Assembly: GCF_039908645.1 (NCBI RefSeq)
Contig: NZ_CP150917.1
Location: forward strand, 3,793,501-3,857,500
Length of the DNA: 64,000 nt
Reading direction: 5' to 3'
DNA from: Pseudomonas helvetica
GTDB lineage: Bacteria > Pseudomonadota > Gammaproteobacteria > Pseudomonadales > Pseudomonadaceae
Under the pieces are notes generated by a model. That model did no database searches. It was not told the origin of the DNA and saw only the letters and a list, made by a program, of their open reading frames with translations. Position numbers and translations under genes: made by a program. Of the stretch, positions 8,926 to 18,505 are shown in pieces; positions within the stretch are counted from its first letter, which is position 1; the number at the start of each line of letters is the position of its first letter.

Positions 8926-9237
8926 GCCAGTGCCTCGTTCGGGAAGAAGAAACGCAAGCCCGCAACCAGCCGGGGAAGAAGGTGGAACGAACATAGTCCA
9001 AGCTGAACAGTCGTTCAACAGAAAAGTCACGAGGGTTCGCGTTCAGCGTCAACAGGTCGTTTTTACGACAGTCGAGGCACTTTCCAGTACTCGAATGACA
9101 GGCAAAAGTGAGGTTGCGGTGACGCTAATGACGGCAGGCAACCCGAGTGGATTGCGCGAAATGGACGTTGCAGGTTCCGCTGCCGCGCCAGCGGTCATTG
9201 CGATGTGACGATGAAACCAGGGTTTCGAAAACAGTGA
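8926..9237. other. Promoter region of the fused-gene operon
   Basis: About 310 bp between the LysR gene and the fused gene, both on the minus strand. No convincing ORF is present. A short perfect hairpin GTCGT-TTTT-ACGAC lies at 9056-9069 and could be an operator or a weak terminator for the LysR gene. The promoter of the importer operon should lie here. Confidence 0.4.
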
Positions 9238-10161
9238 TCAGACCAGCAGATCGACGGTCTGCAACATGCGCCGATAAGGCGAGTCCGGATGCCCCATCTC
9301 GAAGTGAATGGTTTCGATCAGACATTCCAGAAACCGCTCGGCCGCCGGCCGCAGGGGCTGTCCGCTTCGGCTGATGGCTCCCACCGAGGCGCTGCTGACC
9401 GGTTCGCGCAACGGCAAGGCGCACAAACCTTCTCGCTGAGCGCAAATCTCCACCAGTGGCCAAGGAAAGATGCTCAACATGTCGGTTTCACGCAGCAGAC
9501 TCAAGATGATCGATAGCGAATGGGCGTAATGCACATGCCCTTGCGTTGTAATCGTCCCGTCTTGCTGCGACGCCAGAATCCAGTCGGCCAACGCCAGTTC
9601 CTCTAAGGCTCGACAGTTCGACAAGGGATGTTGCTGACGGGCCACCACCGCGCAGTCAGCGGTGAACAGCGGGAGATAGGTCAGGTCGGCGCTGGAACAC
9701 CGGGTATCAAGCCGTCCGATGAAAAGATCGACGCTCGCATCCCGCACCCGCGGACAGGCGACGGACGAAAGGCCTTCATGCAGTTCAAGTTGCACGTTTG
9801 GAAACAGTTGGCGAAAACGCACGACTGCCTTGGGCATGAGCGTCATCGCTAACCACGGTGTGACGGCTACCGACAAACGTCCAACCAGTTCCCCGTTGCA
9901 ATCAGCCAACACTTGACGGGCATTGACCATCTGCGCCACCAGCAAGCGTGACTGAATCAACAGCTTCTTGCCGAGTTCGGTAAACACAATCCCGGTGGTA
10001 TTGCGGATCAGCAATTGCGTAGCGGTGTCTGCCTCCAGCTTCTGTATCGCCTTGGTGACTGCGGCCGGCGAGGTGTCGAGCCTTTTTGCAGCACCGCGAA
10101 TGCTGCCTGCATCGGCCACTGCCACCAGTGCGTTGAGTTGATAGAACTTCATAGTGTCCAC
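9238..10161 (-). CDS. LysR family transcriptional regulator
   Basis: LTTR of 307 residues. The N-terminal winged helix-turn-helix spans about residues 5-62 (SIRGAAKRLDTSPAAVTKAI), and the effector domain runs from about 92 to 295, of the TdcA/CbL-like type. It is divergent from the M20 amidohydrolase gene across a 228-bp gap and sits directly upstream of the fused-gene operon on its own strand. It is the obvious candidate regulator of both arms of the 2502-13249 locus (inference from position). Confidence 0.92.
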   Translation of the reverse strand: MDTMKFYQLNALVAVADAGSIRGAAKRLDTSPAAVTKAIQKLEADTATQLLIRNTTGIVFTELGKKLLIQSRLLVAQMVNARQVLADCNGELVGRLSVAVTPWLAMTLMPKAVVRFRQLFPNVQLELHEGLSSVACPRVRDASVDLFIGRLDTRCSSADLTYLPLFTADCAVVARQQHPLSNCRALEELALADWILASQQDGTITTQGHVHYAHSLSIILSLLRETDMLSIFPWPLVEICAQREGLCALPLREPVSSASVGAISRSGQPLRPAAERFLECLIETIHFEMGHPDSPYRRMLQTVDLLV

Positions 10162-10389
10162 CGGTGTTAACCCAGGGTTGCCTTGTTCACTTTCGATTGC
10201 CTACTGGCCTTGGCTTTGGCCCTCTAAGCTCAGACCAACGCCACCTGGGCTTCTGGCATCACCAGAGGACCGTATCAGAAAAAGCCCAGGCATTTTGATG
10301 AAACGCATGATGTCGTGAGCCATAGCGTTGGATGTGGCCCTGGCGACAGATTTGTTTCTCCTCCTGGTCACAAAGGAAAGACGCTGCCA

Positions 10390-11565
10390 ATGACTCAGTT
10401 CATGCCGCTATTAAAAGAGATCGAGCACGAAATGCGCGAACTCCGCCACCATCTCCATGCCAACCCTGAACTCGGTTATCAGGAGGTCGAGACCAGCGAA
10501 CTGGTCGCCGAGCGATTGACCCGATGGGGATATGAAGTGACGCGTGGCTACGCCGAAACCGCGGTTATCGCCACGCTTAAAAAAGGTACCAGCCCTCGTG
10601 TGCTGGGCATTAGGGCTGACATGGACGCACTGCCTATTCTAGAGAAAACCGGCCTCCCCTATGCGAGCCGGATACCCGGCAAAATGCATGCGTGTGGCCA
10701 TGACGGGCATACCGTGATGCTCCTCGCCGCTGCATACGCCCTTGCCCATGGTCATCCGTTCGATGGCACCGTACACCTGATTTTCCAGCCAGCCGAAGAA
10801 GGCCTGGCCGGCGCCCGAAGAATGATTCAGGAAGGTGTGCTACAAAAATTCCCCTGCGATGCGGTATTCGCTGCACACAACATGCCTGGCTATCCCGTCG
10901 GAAAACTCGGGTTCCGAGCCGGGCCCTTCATGGCCTCCGCCGACCAGGTCAATGTCACGATTCACGGAAAAGGCGGTCACGGCGCAATGCCGCATTTGAG
11001 CGTCGACCCTGTGGTGGTCTGCGCAAGCATCATCATGGCCTTGCAGACAATCGTCTCGCGCAACGTTTCACCTCAGGACATGAGCGTTATCACCGTCGGG
11101 GCGATTAACGCCGGCAAGGCGTCCAATGTGATCCCGGACAGCGCGCACATGCTGATGTCGGTCCGCTCGCTGAACAATGCGGTCCGAGACCGTCTGGAGA
11201 GCCAGATAAAACGCCTCATCCACGCCCAGGCGGAAGCGTTCGGCGCGACAGCCGAGATTCACTACAGTGCCGACTACCCGTTGCTGGTGAATGACGAAGA
11301 AATGACCCGCTTCGCCAGCCAGGTGGCCATCGACTGGCTCGGTGAGGACGAAGTAATGAGAGACATCGTGCCCTTCAATGGCAGCGAGGATTTCGCCTAT
11401 TTCCTGCAGCAATGCCCAGGCTGTTACCTGATCATCGGCAATGGCGACGGTGAAAAGAGCTGCATGGCTCACGACCCACGCTACGACTTCAATGACGACA
11501 TCCTGATCCGTGGCGCTGGCTATTGGGTCAAGTTGACCGAGGCTTTTTTACCGCTTAACGCTTGA
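10390..11565 (+). CDS. M20 family amidohydrolase (hippurate hydrolase/IAA-amino acid hydrolase type)
   Basis: Metal-dependent N-acyl amino acid hydrolase of 391 residues. The M20D metal site is visible: ACGHDGH near residues 98-104 gives the Cys and His ligands, PAEEG near 133 the Glu, and the C-terminal NGSEDFAY the last ligand region. The dimerisation (lid) domain lies between. I start at the ATG at 10390, which follows an AAAGGA sequence; an in-frame ATG at 10315 would add 25 poorly conserved-looking residues. It leads a three-gene plus-strand run with a binding protein and a dioxygenase. Family members release free amino acids from acyl or aryl conjugates. No signal peptide is seen, so it acts in the cytoplasm. 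Confidence 0.9.
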   Translation: MTQFMPLLKEIEHEMRELRHHLHANPELGYQEVETSELVAERLTRWGYEVTRGYAETAVIATLKKGTSPRVLGIRADMDALPILEKTGLPYASRIPGKMHACGHDGHTVMLLAAAYALAHGHPFDGTVHLIFQPAEEGLAGARRMIQEGVLQKFPCDAVFAAHNMPGYPVGKLGFRAGPFMASADQVNVTIHGKGGHGAMPHLSVDPVVVCASIIMALQTIVSRNVSPQDMSVITVGAINAGKASNVIPDSAHMLMSVRSLNNAVRDRLESQIKRLIHAQAEAFGATAEIHYSADYPLLVNDEEMTRFASQVAIDWLGEDEVMRDIVPFNGSEDFAYFLQQCPGCYLIIGNGDGEKSCMAHDPRYDFNDDILIRGAGYWVKLTEAFLPLNA

Positions 11566-11610
11566 GCAAAGACCTGCAAACCGTAAAAACCAATAAAAAA
11601 CGAGGTCATC

Positions 11611-12390
11611 ATGCAGCTACGCACACTTCAATACACCGTCATGCTATTCGGGCTGATCATCACCCCGCTATCGCAGGCACAACAAGTGATCAAGTTCGGC
11701 GTTGACCCCAGCTATCCTCCGTTCGAGCAAAAGCAGCCGGACGGTTCATTGAGTGGTTTTGATATCGATCTGGGCAACGCCCTGTGTGCCGAGCTAAGCG
11801 TCAAATGCATTTGGGTCGAGCAGAACTTCGATGGCATGGTCCCGGCGTTGAAAGCGAAGAAATTCGACGCGATCCTGTCGGCATTCAGCGCCACCGAGGC
11901 GCGTCGCCAGCAGGTCGATTTCAGCCATAAGATCTACACCGCGCCGTCTTCTCTCGTCGCCAGGAAAAACGCCGGATTGCTGCCGACGGCAGCGTCATTG
12001 AAAGGGAAATCCGTAGGCGTTGTACAAGGCTCACTGCAAGAAAGCTTTGCCAAGTCGGAATGGGGCAGCCAAGGCGTCGAGATCCTTTCCTACCAAACCC
12101 AGGACCAGGTGTTTTCAGACCTCATCAACGGGCGCCTGGAGGCTGCGTTCCAGGCCTCGGTGCAGGCCGATATCGGGTTATTGCAAAAGCCTCAAGGTCA
12201 AGGATTTGCCTTCGCGGGTGACCCCATCACCGACAAACGCATCATCGGCGATGGCGTCGCAATCGGTGTCAGAAAAAACGAGCCTGATCTGCGAGAGCAG
12301 CTGAATACCGCCATTGCCGGCATTCGCCAATCAGGCCAATACGACCGAATTGCAAAGCAGTATTTCAACTTTGATATTTATGGCGAGTGA
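11611..12390 (+). CDS. Amino acid ABC transporter substrate-binding protein (orphan)
   Basis: Periplasmic SBP_bac_3 protein of 259 residues with a signal peptide of about 23 residues (ITPLSQA, then QQVIKFG). Mature motifs are YPPFEQKQPDGSLSGFDID and FSATEARRQQVDFS. It resembles lysine/arginine/ornithine-binding proteins. No permease or ATPase gene accompanies it on this strand. It could feed the HisQM-type permease of the adjacent minus-strand operon as an alternative receptor, as ArgT and HisJ share one transporter in enterics. That sharing is inference. Confidence 0.92.
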   Translation: MQLRTLQYTVMLFGLIITPLSQAQQVIKFGVDPSYPPFEQKQPDGSLSGFDIDLGNALCAELSVKCIWVEQNFDGMVPALKAKKFDAILSAFSATEARRQQVDFSHKIYTAPSSLVARKNAGLLPTAASLKGKSVGVVQGSLQESFAKSEWGSQGVEILSYQTQDQVFSDLINGRLEAAFQASVQADIGLLQKPQGQGFAFAGDPITDKRIIGDGVAIGVRKNEPDLREQLNTAIAGIRQSGQYDRIAKQYFNFDIYGE

Positions 12391-12400
12391 GGTAATCCCC

Positions 12401-13249
12401 ATGAACGAAATGACTCAATGCGCTGAGCCTCGTCTTGCCGTCCCCGTCAGTGACGAGATTGTGCGCGCCTTCCAGACTCAGGGCGCGGTGTGCATCCGCA
12501 ATGCGTTTTCTGCGCAGCAAATCAGCGAACTGACCCAAGGCATCGAATTGAACCTTGCCCATCCCAGCCCTCGCGCAAAAGTGGCGAGCAGCGCCAGCGA
12601 CCCGGGATGGTTCTTCGAGGATTTTTGTAACTGGCAAGAGAATGAGCACTATCGCAAGTTCATTTTCAACTCCGCCATCGCGCCTATTGCTGCCGCCCTG
12701 TTGAACAGTCAACGCGTGCGCCTGCACCATGACCACTTGCTGGTCAAAGAGCCCAATACGCGCCAGCGCACGCCTTGGCATCAGGACCAGCCTTACTACA
12801 ACATCAGTGGCTCGGACACCGTGAGTTTCTGGATTCCCGTCGATCCAGTGCCCAGGGAATCGACTCTCGAATTTATAGCGGGTTCACACAAGGGCCCCTG
12901 GTTGATGCCTCGGTCTTTCATGGACAGCCAGGCCAAATGGTTTGCCGAGGGAACCCTGGACGAGCTACCGGACATCGAAAACCATCGCGACGACTTTCCC
13001 ATCCTGGGATGGGCATTGTCGCCGGGCGACATGGTGTGTTTTAACATGTTGACCTTGCATGCTTCTGCCGGGGTCGGAGGACAAAACCGCCGTCGCGCGT
13101 TTTCAGTAAGGGTCATAGGCGATGACGTCCGGCATGCTCCCAGACCCTGGGCCACCTCACCCGATTTCCCTGGACTGCGAGAGACCCTGGCACCCGATGC
13201 TCCTCTGGAGCACGCGCTGTTCCCGACACTTTGGCATCGCGGGATTTGA
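12401..13249 (+). CDS. Phytanoyl-CoA dioxygenase family protein
   Basis: Fe(II)/2-oxoglutarate oxygenase of 282 residues. The facial triad is readable as H127 and D129 (PWHQDQPYY) with H220 (LTLHAS). An arginine cluster at 230-232 (RRRAFSVR) supplies the 2-oxoglutarate-binding Arg. The ATG at 12401 has GTGAGG nine bases upstream; a longer in-frame ORF from 12314 overlaps the binding-protein gene and is unlikely. Members of this family hydroxylate small molecules including amino acid derivatives. The EctD signature is not present, so I do not call ectoine hydroxylase. It is the last gene of the plus-strand run and converges with the chemoreceptor gene. Confidence 0.88.
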   Translation: MNEMTQCAEPRLAVPVSDEIVRAFQTQGAVCIRNAFSAQQISELTQGIELNLAHPSPRAKVASSASDPGWFFEDFCNWQENEHYRKFIFNSAIAPIAAALLNSQRVRLHHDHLLVKEPNTRQRTPWHQDQPYYNISGSDTVSFWIPVDPVPRESTLEFIAGSHKGPWLMPRSFMDSQAKWFAEGTLDELPDIENHRDDFPILGWALSPGDMVCFNMLTLHASAGVGGQNRRRAFSVRVIGDDVRHAPRPWATSPDFPGLRETLAPDAPLEHALFPTLWHRGI

Positions 13250-13291
13250 ATCTCCGAGCGATGCATAACGACTGAGCACCAGCGCCGACAG

Positions 13292-15250
13292 CTATAGACG
13301 GAAGCGCAGCACCAGGGCTTGCTGGTTGTTGGCTACTTGCTGCAGGTGCTCGCCGCTGCTGCGGGTATGTGCCGCATTGCGCCGGTTATCACGGGTCATG
13401 TCGTGCAAGCGGTGCATATGCTGATTCACCTCCTGTGTGGTTCCGGCCTGTTCGTTCGCAGCGACAGCGATCTGCACCGCGAGGGCGTGCACGCCTTGCA
13501 GGGAGTTATCCAACTGGCTGAGCGAGGTCAGCACGACCTGGGTTTCACGCTCCAGCGAATGCGCTTGTTCGGCCGAGGCCTGCATCGCCTGCAAGGCTTC
13601 GGTGGACGAACTTTGCAAGGTGCTGGTGATGGCAACAATTTCTTCGGTGGCGCTGCTGGTGCGTTGAGCAAGGTTACGCACTTCATCGGCGACCACCGCA
13701 AAGCCACGGCCTTGTTCCCCGGCGCGCGCGGCTTCGATAGCGGCGTTGAGCGCCAGCAGGTTGGTTTGTTCGGCAATGCCCCGGATCACCGCGAGCACGC
13801 TGCCGATTTGCAGGGCGTCGCTGGTCAGGGTGTCGACCACTCTGCCCGCCCGACCGATGTCATTCAGCAGGCGTCCCTGCTGGCCGATCATCTGTTGCAA
13901 GGTGCCCTGCATCTCGCCAAAGGCACCCCGTGCGGCAGTACTGCCTTGTGCGCTGTCGGCAGCGTTGCGGGCGATGTCCTGCACGGTGCAGGACATTTGT
14001 TCGACGGCGCTGACAACCATTTCCAGCGACTCTTGCTGCAGATCGAGGCGTTCACTGGTTTGCCCGGCGGCACTTAGAATCTCACTGCTGGCCTGACCAA
14101 CGTCCTGGCTGGATTGGCGCAGACGCTCAATCACATCGCGCCAGGCCAGGGCCATTTCATGCAGGGCCAGCATCAAGCCCGCCTGTTGTCGGTGCTCGGT
14201 CGGCAGGTTCAGCTCGCCTGCGGCCAAGCGACGGGCCAGCACGGTCATATTGCTCGGTTCGCCGCCCAGCGGGCGCATCACACTGCGGCTGACCAGCCAG
14301 GTGGCGATGGCAACGGCGGCGACGGTCAGCAGGCCGAGCAGCAAGACCTGCCACATCAACTGACGTACCGGGGCAAACGCCTGGGTCTGATCCATTTCGG
14401 CAATCAGGGCCCAATGGTTGTCATCGAAGGCGATGGGGACAAACACTTTCAGCGCAGTGTTACCGTCCAGCCCCGGTTCGGCGAGACGCCCCTGCTGGCC
14501 TGCCAGGGCATTGCTGACGGCACTGCCCGTGAGACCGGTTTGTGCATTGAGGCTGCGGTTGACCTGGCGTTCAGGGAAACGTGCCGAGTCCGAGCGCAAG
14601 CCGGCATCACTGCCGACCAGGTAGGTTTCGCCTTTTTCCCCCAGGCCCTGGCGGGTTTGCATCACGTTATTGAGCGGGGCGATGGGTAACTCCAGAACCA
14701 GGATCATTTGTAGCTCACCGTTCGACATGACGGGGGTGGCCAGATACTGGGTCGGCTCTTTGCTCGATGGGTTGTACTGCAGGTCGCTGATCAACGGTTT
14801 GCCGCTATCGCGGCTTTGCTTCACCAGACGCGCCAGCGAGGTGTCGCGCAGGCTGTCTTCACCGAGGTTGTGCTTTTCGTCACTGTCGCTCTGCACACTG
14901 AGCATGATGGTGCCATCGGGCATGATCAGTTTCAGCTCGCGATAACCAAAGGTGCTGATGAAGTGTTGAAACATCGGGCGGTCGTAATGGGCGGTGCTGA
15001 TCAGCGCGGTATCGTCGAGTCCCTGGTAACTGTTGCTCAGGTTACTGGCCAGGGTGCTGATCTGGTTGCGCCGTTCCTGCCAGTTATCCAGCAATTGCTG
15101 CTGTTTGATATGGGCAACCGCCTCGAGAGCGTTCAGCGTCTGCTCGCGCAAGGCCGTACTGGCTTGTTGATAGACCGTAAAGGCCATGCCCAGAACCGGG
15201 ATCAAACCGATCAGCAGGTAGCTTAGGGCTAACTTCAAGCGTAACGGCAT
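13292..15250 (-). CDS. Methyl-accepting chemotaxis protein with dCache sensor
   Basis: Transmembrane chemoreceptor of 652 residues. TM1 is at about 8-26, a periplasmic dCache-type sensing region at about 30-295 and TM2 at about 299-321. A short HAMP (RPLGGEP) follows, then a long helical signalling domain. The hairpin tip [20 protein letters not shown] is near residue 500 and matches the universal MCP tip. The ATG at 15250 has GGAG nine bases upstream; an in-frame GTG at 15265 is less likely. There is no C-terminal NWETF-type pentapeptide (it ends ALVLRFRL). dCache MCPs of Pseudomonas often sense amino acids, and a catabolic neighbourhood fits that, but the ligand is unproven. Confidence 0.93.
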   Translation of the reverse strand: MPLRLKLALSYLLIGLIPVLGMAFTVYQQASTALREQTLNALEAVAHIKQQQLLDNWQERRNQISTLASNLSNSYQGLDDTALISTAHYDRPMFQHFISTFGYRELKLIMPDGTIMLSVQSDSDEKHNLGEDSLRDTSLARLVKQSRDSGKPLISDLQYNPSSKEPTQYLATPVMSNGELQMILVLELPIAPLNNVMQTRQGLGEKGETYLVGSDAGLRSDSARFPERQVNRSLNAQTGLTGSAVSNALAGQQGRLAEPGLDGNTALKVFVPIAFDDNHWALIAEMDQTQAFAPVRQLMWQVLLLGLLTVAAVAIATWLVSRSVMRPLGGEPSNMTVLARRLAAGELNLPTEHRQQAGLMLALHEMALAWRDVIERLRQSSQDVGQASSEILSAAGQTSERLDLQQESLEMVVSAVEQMSCTVQDIARNAADSAQGSTAARGAFGEMQGTLQQMIGQQGRLLNDIGRAGRVVDTLTSDALQIGSVLAVIRGIAEQTNLLALNAAIEAARAGEQGRGFAVVADEVRNLAQRTSSATEEIVAITSTLQSSSTEALQAMQASAEQAHSLERETQVVLTSLSQLDNSLQGVHALAVQIAVAANEQAGTTQEVNQHMHRLHDMTRDNRRNAAHTRSSGEHLQQVANNQQALVLRFRL

Positions 15251-15694
15251 GTTCAACGACTCCACGGGTAGAAGGGTTACAGATCAAGGCATCTGTAAAA
15301 TATTCTGCAAGAACCGTGCAAATTACCGAACACACTGTTTTGTATCAGGCCACAACGTCTACCCTGATCTTCACTGACCTCGCGTAAATGCAGGCCTTCG
15401 TGGCGCGTCAGATCCGAAGGATGACAAGCTCACCGGAGAGTTCGAGATAGCGGAGTGAGGTGTAAAGACAGCGTCGAAAACGACGACCAGGCATACAGAA
15501 GGAGGAACAGCCAAGGGAGAAAGTGCGGTTGTCGGCATCGACGGGGAATGTCTGGGTGCCGCTTCAGCCGATCATGTCGAATCAGCTGTCTGCCTTTGAG
15601 CAACGCTTTGAATAACGTCGCCCGGCAAAGACGCTCATCCCGAACTCGCGCAAAACCTGGTGGTTGAGGGAATACCTGGATGAACTTGGGAAAA
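15251..15694. other. Intergenic region without a recognisable gene
   Basis: About 440 bp between the chemoreceptor gene and tRNA-Gln. It must contain the promoter of the chemoreceptor gene. Several short ORFs overlap one another here on both strands; none has a good start or a recognisable product. I see no transposon ends or integrase remnant beside the tRNA. Confidence 0.4.
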
Positions 15695-15769
15695 TGGCAG
15701 GGGCGGCTGGATTTGAACCAACGCATGGCAGGATCAAAACCTGCTGCCTTACCGCTTGGCGACGCCCCT
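15695..15769 (-). tRNA. tRNA-Gln (anticodon UUG)
   Basis: Read on the minus strand, the sequence begins AGGGGCG and ends CGCCCCTGCCA, giving a seven-pair acceptor stem, discriminator G and an encoded CCA. The D-arm region GCCAAGCGGTAAGGC matches bacterial tRNA-Gln. The anticodon loop TTTTGAT lies between complementary CAGGA/CCTGC-type strands, with anticodon TTG. The T-arm contains GGTTCAAATCC. No other tRNA flanks it. Confidence 0.95.
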
Positions 15770-15960
15770 GTAGCTGTTGCTGAAAGCCCCGTGAGGGCCT
15801 CTGCAAGAACGCGCGGAAATTTATCAACTTTTGTTTCGTCTGGGAAGCCCCAAAAGCACATAAATTGGTTTTAAAACAGCCACTTGCTTTTGATCGAATT
15901 AAACAACCCTCCCCTGCCCGAGCCTGAGGCAATCGTTGCAAGGGAGGGACGCCGAGTGAA

Positions 15961-16614
15961 TTACTTCGGTTGCGCCACGGTGCGCAAATAGGGTTTCAAC
16001 GTCTTGAAGCCCTGCGGGTATTTCTTCTTGGCTTCTTCGTCGGACACCGACGTGGGAATGATCACGTCCTCACCCGGACGCCAGTTCACCGGGGTGGCGA
16101 CCGTGTGCTTGGCGTTTAATTGCAGCGAGTCGAGCAGGCGCAACACTTCATCGAAATTGCGTCCGGCACTCATTGGGTAGATCAGCATCGCCTTGACTTT
16201 CTTGTCCGGGCCGACGATGAACACGGAGCGCACCGTCGCGTTGTCCGCGGCAGTGCGTGAGCCGCCGCTGGCATTCGGGTGAATCATGTCGTAGAGCTTC
16301 GCCACGACCAGGTTTTCGTCGCCGATCATCGGATAATTGACCGCATGCCCCTGGGTCTCTTCAATGTCACCGAGCCAGGCCCGGTGGTCACTGACCGGGT
16401 CGACGCTGAGCCCGACTATCTTGGTGTTGCGCTTGTCGAACTCAGGCTTGAGTCCGGCCATATAACCGAGTTCAGTAGTACAGACAGGCGTGAAGTCCTT
16501 CGGATGCGAGAACAGGATCGCCCACTTGTCGCCAATCCACTGGTGGAAGTGGATCGGGCCTTCAGTACTTTCGGCAGTGAAGTCCGGTGCTTCATCGCCA
16601 ATGCGAATTGCCAT
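15961..16614 (-). CDS. lsfA: 1-Cys peroxiredoxin (LsfA/Prx6 type)
   Basis: Cytoplasmic peroxidase of 217 residues that reduces peroxides through one cysteine. The peroxidatic C45 sits in FTPVCTTELG. No second Cys occurs in the resolving position, and the C-terminal Prx6-type domain with the PVNWRPGED segment is present. The ATG at 16614 has AAGGAG seven bases upstream; an in-frame TTG at 16620 is weaker. In Pseudomonas this gene (lsfA) is known from sulfur-limitation and oxidative-stress work. It is a single gene here. Confidence 0.94.
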   Translation of the reverse strand: MAIRIGDEAPDFTAESTEGPIHFHQWIGDKWAILFSHPKDFTPVCTTELGYMAGLKPEFDKRNTKIVGLSVDPVSDHRAWLGDIEETQGHAVNYPMIGDENLVVAKLYDMIHPNASGGSRTAADNATVRSVFIVGPDKKVKAMLIYPMSAGRNFDEVLRLLDSLQLNAKHTVATPVNWRPGEDVIIPTSVSDEEAKKKYPQGFKTLKPYLRTVAQPK

Positions 16615-16776
16615 GTTCAATCTCCTTACAGTGACTGATGGGGAAGCTGTCAGCCCCTGACAGCGGGCCCGACGGCGTTGGGTGCCAGCGTTGATCCTGG
16701 CAACGCGAATCAGTATAGGAGACGTATCAAGACAGCCGTGACAATCGCTTGGCCCGGCCTTGCGGTGGCGTCGTTT

Positions 16777-17760
16777 TCATTTGACCAGTCGCGTTTCCTT
16801 GGAGGGTCTGTATCCAAAGTACGAGCTATAGCATTTGCTGAAATGGCTCGGTGAAACAAAACCGCAGGCCACCAGCACATCGACCTGGGACAGCTCGGTG
16901 TGTTGCAGCAGTCGCCGCGCCTCGGTGATCCGCAGTTCCATGTAATACCGTTGCGGCGTCGTGCCCAGTTGCTCCTTGAACAAGCGTTCGAGCTGTCGAC
17001 GGGAACGACCGGCATAAACCGCCAGTTGTTCCAGCTCCAGCGGCTCTTCGAGGTTGGCATCCATCAGCTTGACCACCTCACGCAATGGCGCGCTCACACA
17101 GACATTTTCAGCTGGTTTGATGCGCCGATAACGAGACTCCTCGAAAGCCAGAATGTCCTCGATACCCTCGACCAGCGCTTTATCGTGTAGCCCCTTGATC
17201 CAGTCCAGCGCCATATGGAATGCCCCCGCGGGACTGGAAGCGGTGAGCCGGTCTCGATCAATGACAAAAGCTTCGCTGGTGACATGCGTCGCCTTGGAAA
17301 TTTCCGCGAGTGCGGGGCGATGTTCCGGGTGAATGGCGCATCGATATCCATCCAGCAAGCCAGCGCTGCCGAGGAACCAGGCGCCATTCCACAACCCCGC
17401 CAGACTCACGCCACGCTCTGCCGCTGCTCGCAACAGGCTGATCAGCTCATCCGTCGCCTTCAGTTCTGTCCGGTAGCCGCCACAAATGACCAACAGGTCC
17501 AGGTCTTGAATGGCTGAAGAATCGAAACGCGCATCCGGACGAATGACCAGGCCGAGATCACTGATGACCTCCCCGTCATTCAAGCCGAACGTTCGGGAAG
17601 CGAACAACCCGGGGCGTAGCAGATTCGCGGTAACAATCGTATCCAGCGCCTGGGTGAACGCGGGCAGCGAGAAATGCTCGAGCAGCAGAAATCCTGCCCG
17701 GGTCATTTGAGCAGACTCACTGGGATTCTCATTCAGATAGCGAAGGTTTTTCCCCTTCAT
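16777..17760 (-). CDS. GlxA family AraC-type transcriptional regulator
   Basis: Regulator of about 327 residues. An N-terminal DJ-1/PfpI-like (class I glutamine amidotransferase-like) domain spans about 18-180, and an AraC helix-turn-helix pair about 220-325 (LEQLAVYAGRSRRQLERLFK is the first). The usual nucleophile position of active DJ-1 enzymes is not conserved (LWNGAWF), as is normal for these regulators. The start is uncertain: ATG 17760 has GGAGG too close, and ATG 17706 would place the start right before the GFLLLEHF strand typical of the family. GlxA-type regulators control amino acid, betaine or carnitine catabolism in Pseudomonas. The target here is not evident. Confidence 0.88.
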   Translation of the reverse strand: MKGKNLRYLNENPSESAQMTRAGFLLLEHFSLPAFTQALDTIVTANLLRPGLFASRTFGLNDGEVISDLGLVIRPDARFDSSAIQDLDLLVICGGYRTELKATDELISLLRAAAERGVSLAGLWNGAWFLGSAGLLDGYRCAIHPEHRPALAEISKATHVTSEAFVIDRDRLTASSPAGAFHMALDWIKGLHDKALVEGIEDILAFEESRYRRIKPAENVCVSAPLREVVKLMDANLEEPLELEQLAVYAGRSRRQLERLFKEQLGTTPQRYYMELRITEARRLLQHTELSQVDVLVACGFVSPSHFSKCYSSYFGYRPSKETRLVK

Positions 17761-18099
17761 GCCTCCGCTAAATTGGCGTCGTTCGATCAATGTTCGACCT
17801 ACTCGGTTGCGTTAACCCACCGGTCATTTGGTGCGTCGGTAAAGCGCAATGCTAACCGTATAAGTTTCAACACCACCAGCACCATTATGCAACTGCTCAG
17901 GCAAGCTGAAAGCCGTGCAAAACGGGTGACATGATTCACTTTCAGCGCCACGACCGCCCGTAACCCCGGACGGGCGTCAGCTCATGCTTCGCTATGCTTA
18001 ACCACACACCGCTGGAGCGGGCGAATACGAGCTTCGTTGCGTGAGCGCGAGGAGCAAAGGCAGGGAGATGAGGCAGCTATCTGAAAAGAGAATCGAATA
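17761..18099. other. Divergent intergenic region
   Basis: About 340 bp between the GlxA-type regulator gene and the small gene at 18100. No convincing ORF or RNA is seen. Promoters for both divergent genes should lie here. Confidence 0.4.
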
Positions 18100-18405
18100 A
18101 TGAAAATGCTAATGATGGTCGAGTGCCCGAATGAACCCTTCAACGCACTCGTCAGGGCCGGGAAGGTCGGCGAAGTCATCGGGCGAATCCTGGAAAGCAT
18201 CAAACCGGAGGCTGCCTACTTTACCGAGCAGGATGGACTGCGCGGCGGGATTTTCCTGATCGACGTACAAGACTCCTCGCAGATCCCCAGCTTTGCAGAA
18301 CCGTTCTTTCTCAACTTCGATGCCACCTGCAAGTTCCGTCTGGTCATGAGCCCACAAGACCTGCAAAGGGCTGGTCTGGAGGCGCTCGGAAACACATGGG
18401 GCTGA
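18100..18405 (+). CDS. Small conserved-type protein of unknown function
   Basis: A 101-residue soluble protein. It begins MKMLMMVECPNEPFNALVRA and contains YFTEQDGLRGGIFLIDV and a C-terminal LQRAGLEALGNTWG. The alternation of strands and helices resembles small ferredoxin-like (dimeric alpha/beta barrel) proteins, some of which are annotated as DUF3303-like. I would not assign a function. GC and codon use match the neighbours, and an ATG is present at 18100. It stands alone between divergent and same-strand neighbours. Confidence 0.75.
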   Translation: MKMLMMVECPNEPFNALVRAGKVGEVIGRILESIKPEAAYFTEQDGLRGGIFLIDVQDSSQIPSFAEPFFLNFDATCKFRLVMSPQDLQRAGLEALGNTWG

Positions 18406-18505
18406 GGGCGATCAGTGCGGGGTGGTTTTGTCCGCCCCACACCGTCATCGGGTCGCGACGAACCCGCTGGGCAATAGCGGTTGCCGATAGCTATGATTGG
18501 AGACC

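Noticed and set aside
12401..13249. Ectoine hydroxylase (EctD) for the phytanoyl-CoA-type dioxygenase, and an ectoine pathway with the AspA-like deacylase as DoeB
   Set aside because: The EctD-specific motif around the iron-binding HxD is absent, and no DoeA, EutD-type or ectoine synthesis genes are present.
15695..15769. tRNA-Gln as attachment site of an integrated element
   Set aside because: No integrase, no direct repeat of the tRNA 3-prime end and normal core genes on both sides.
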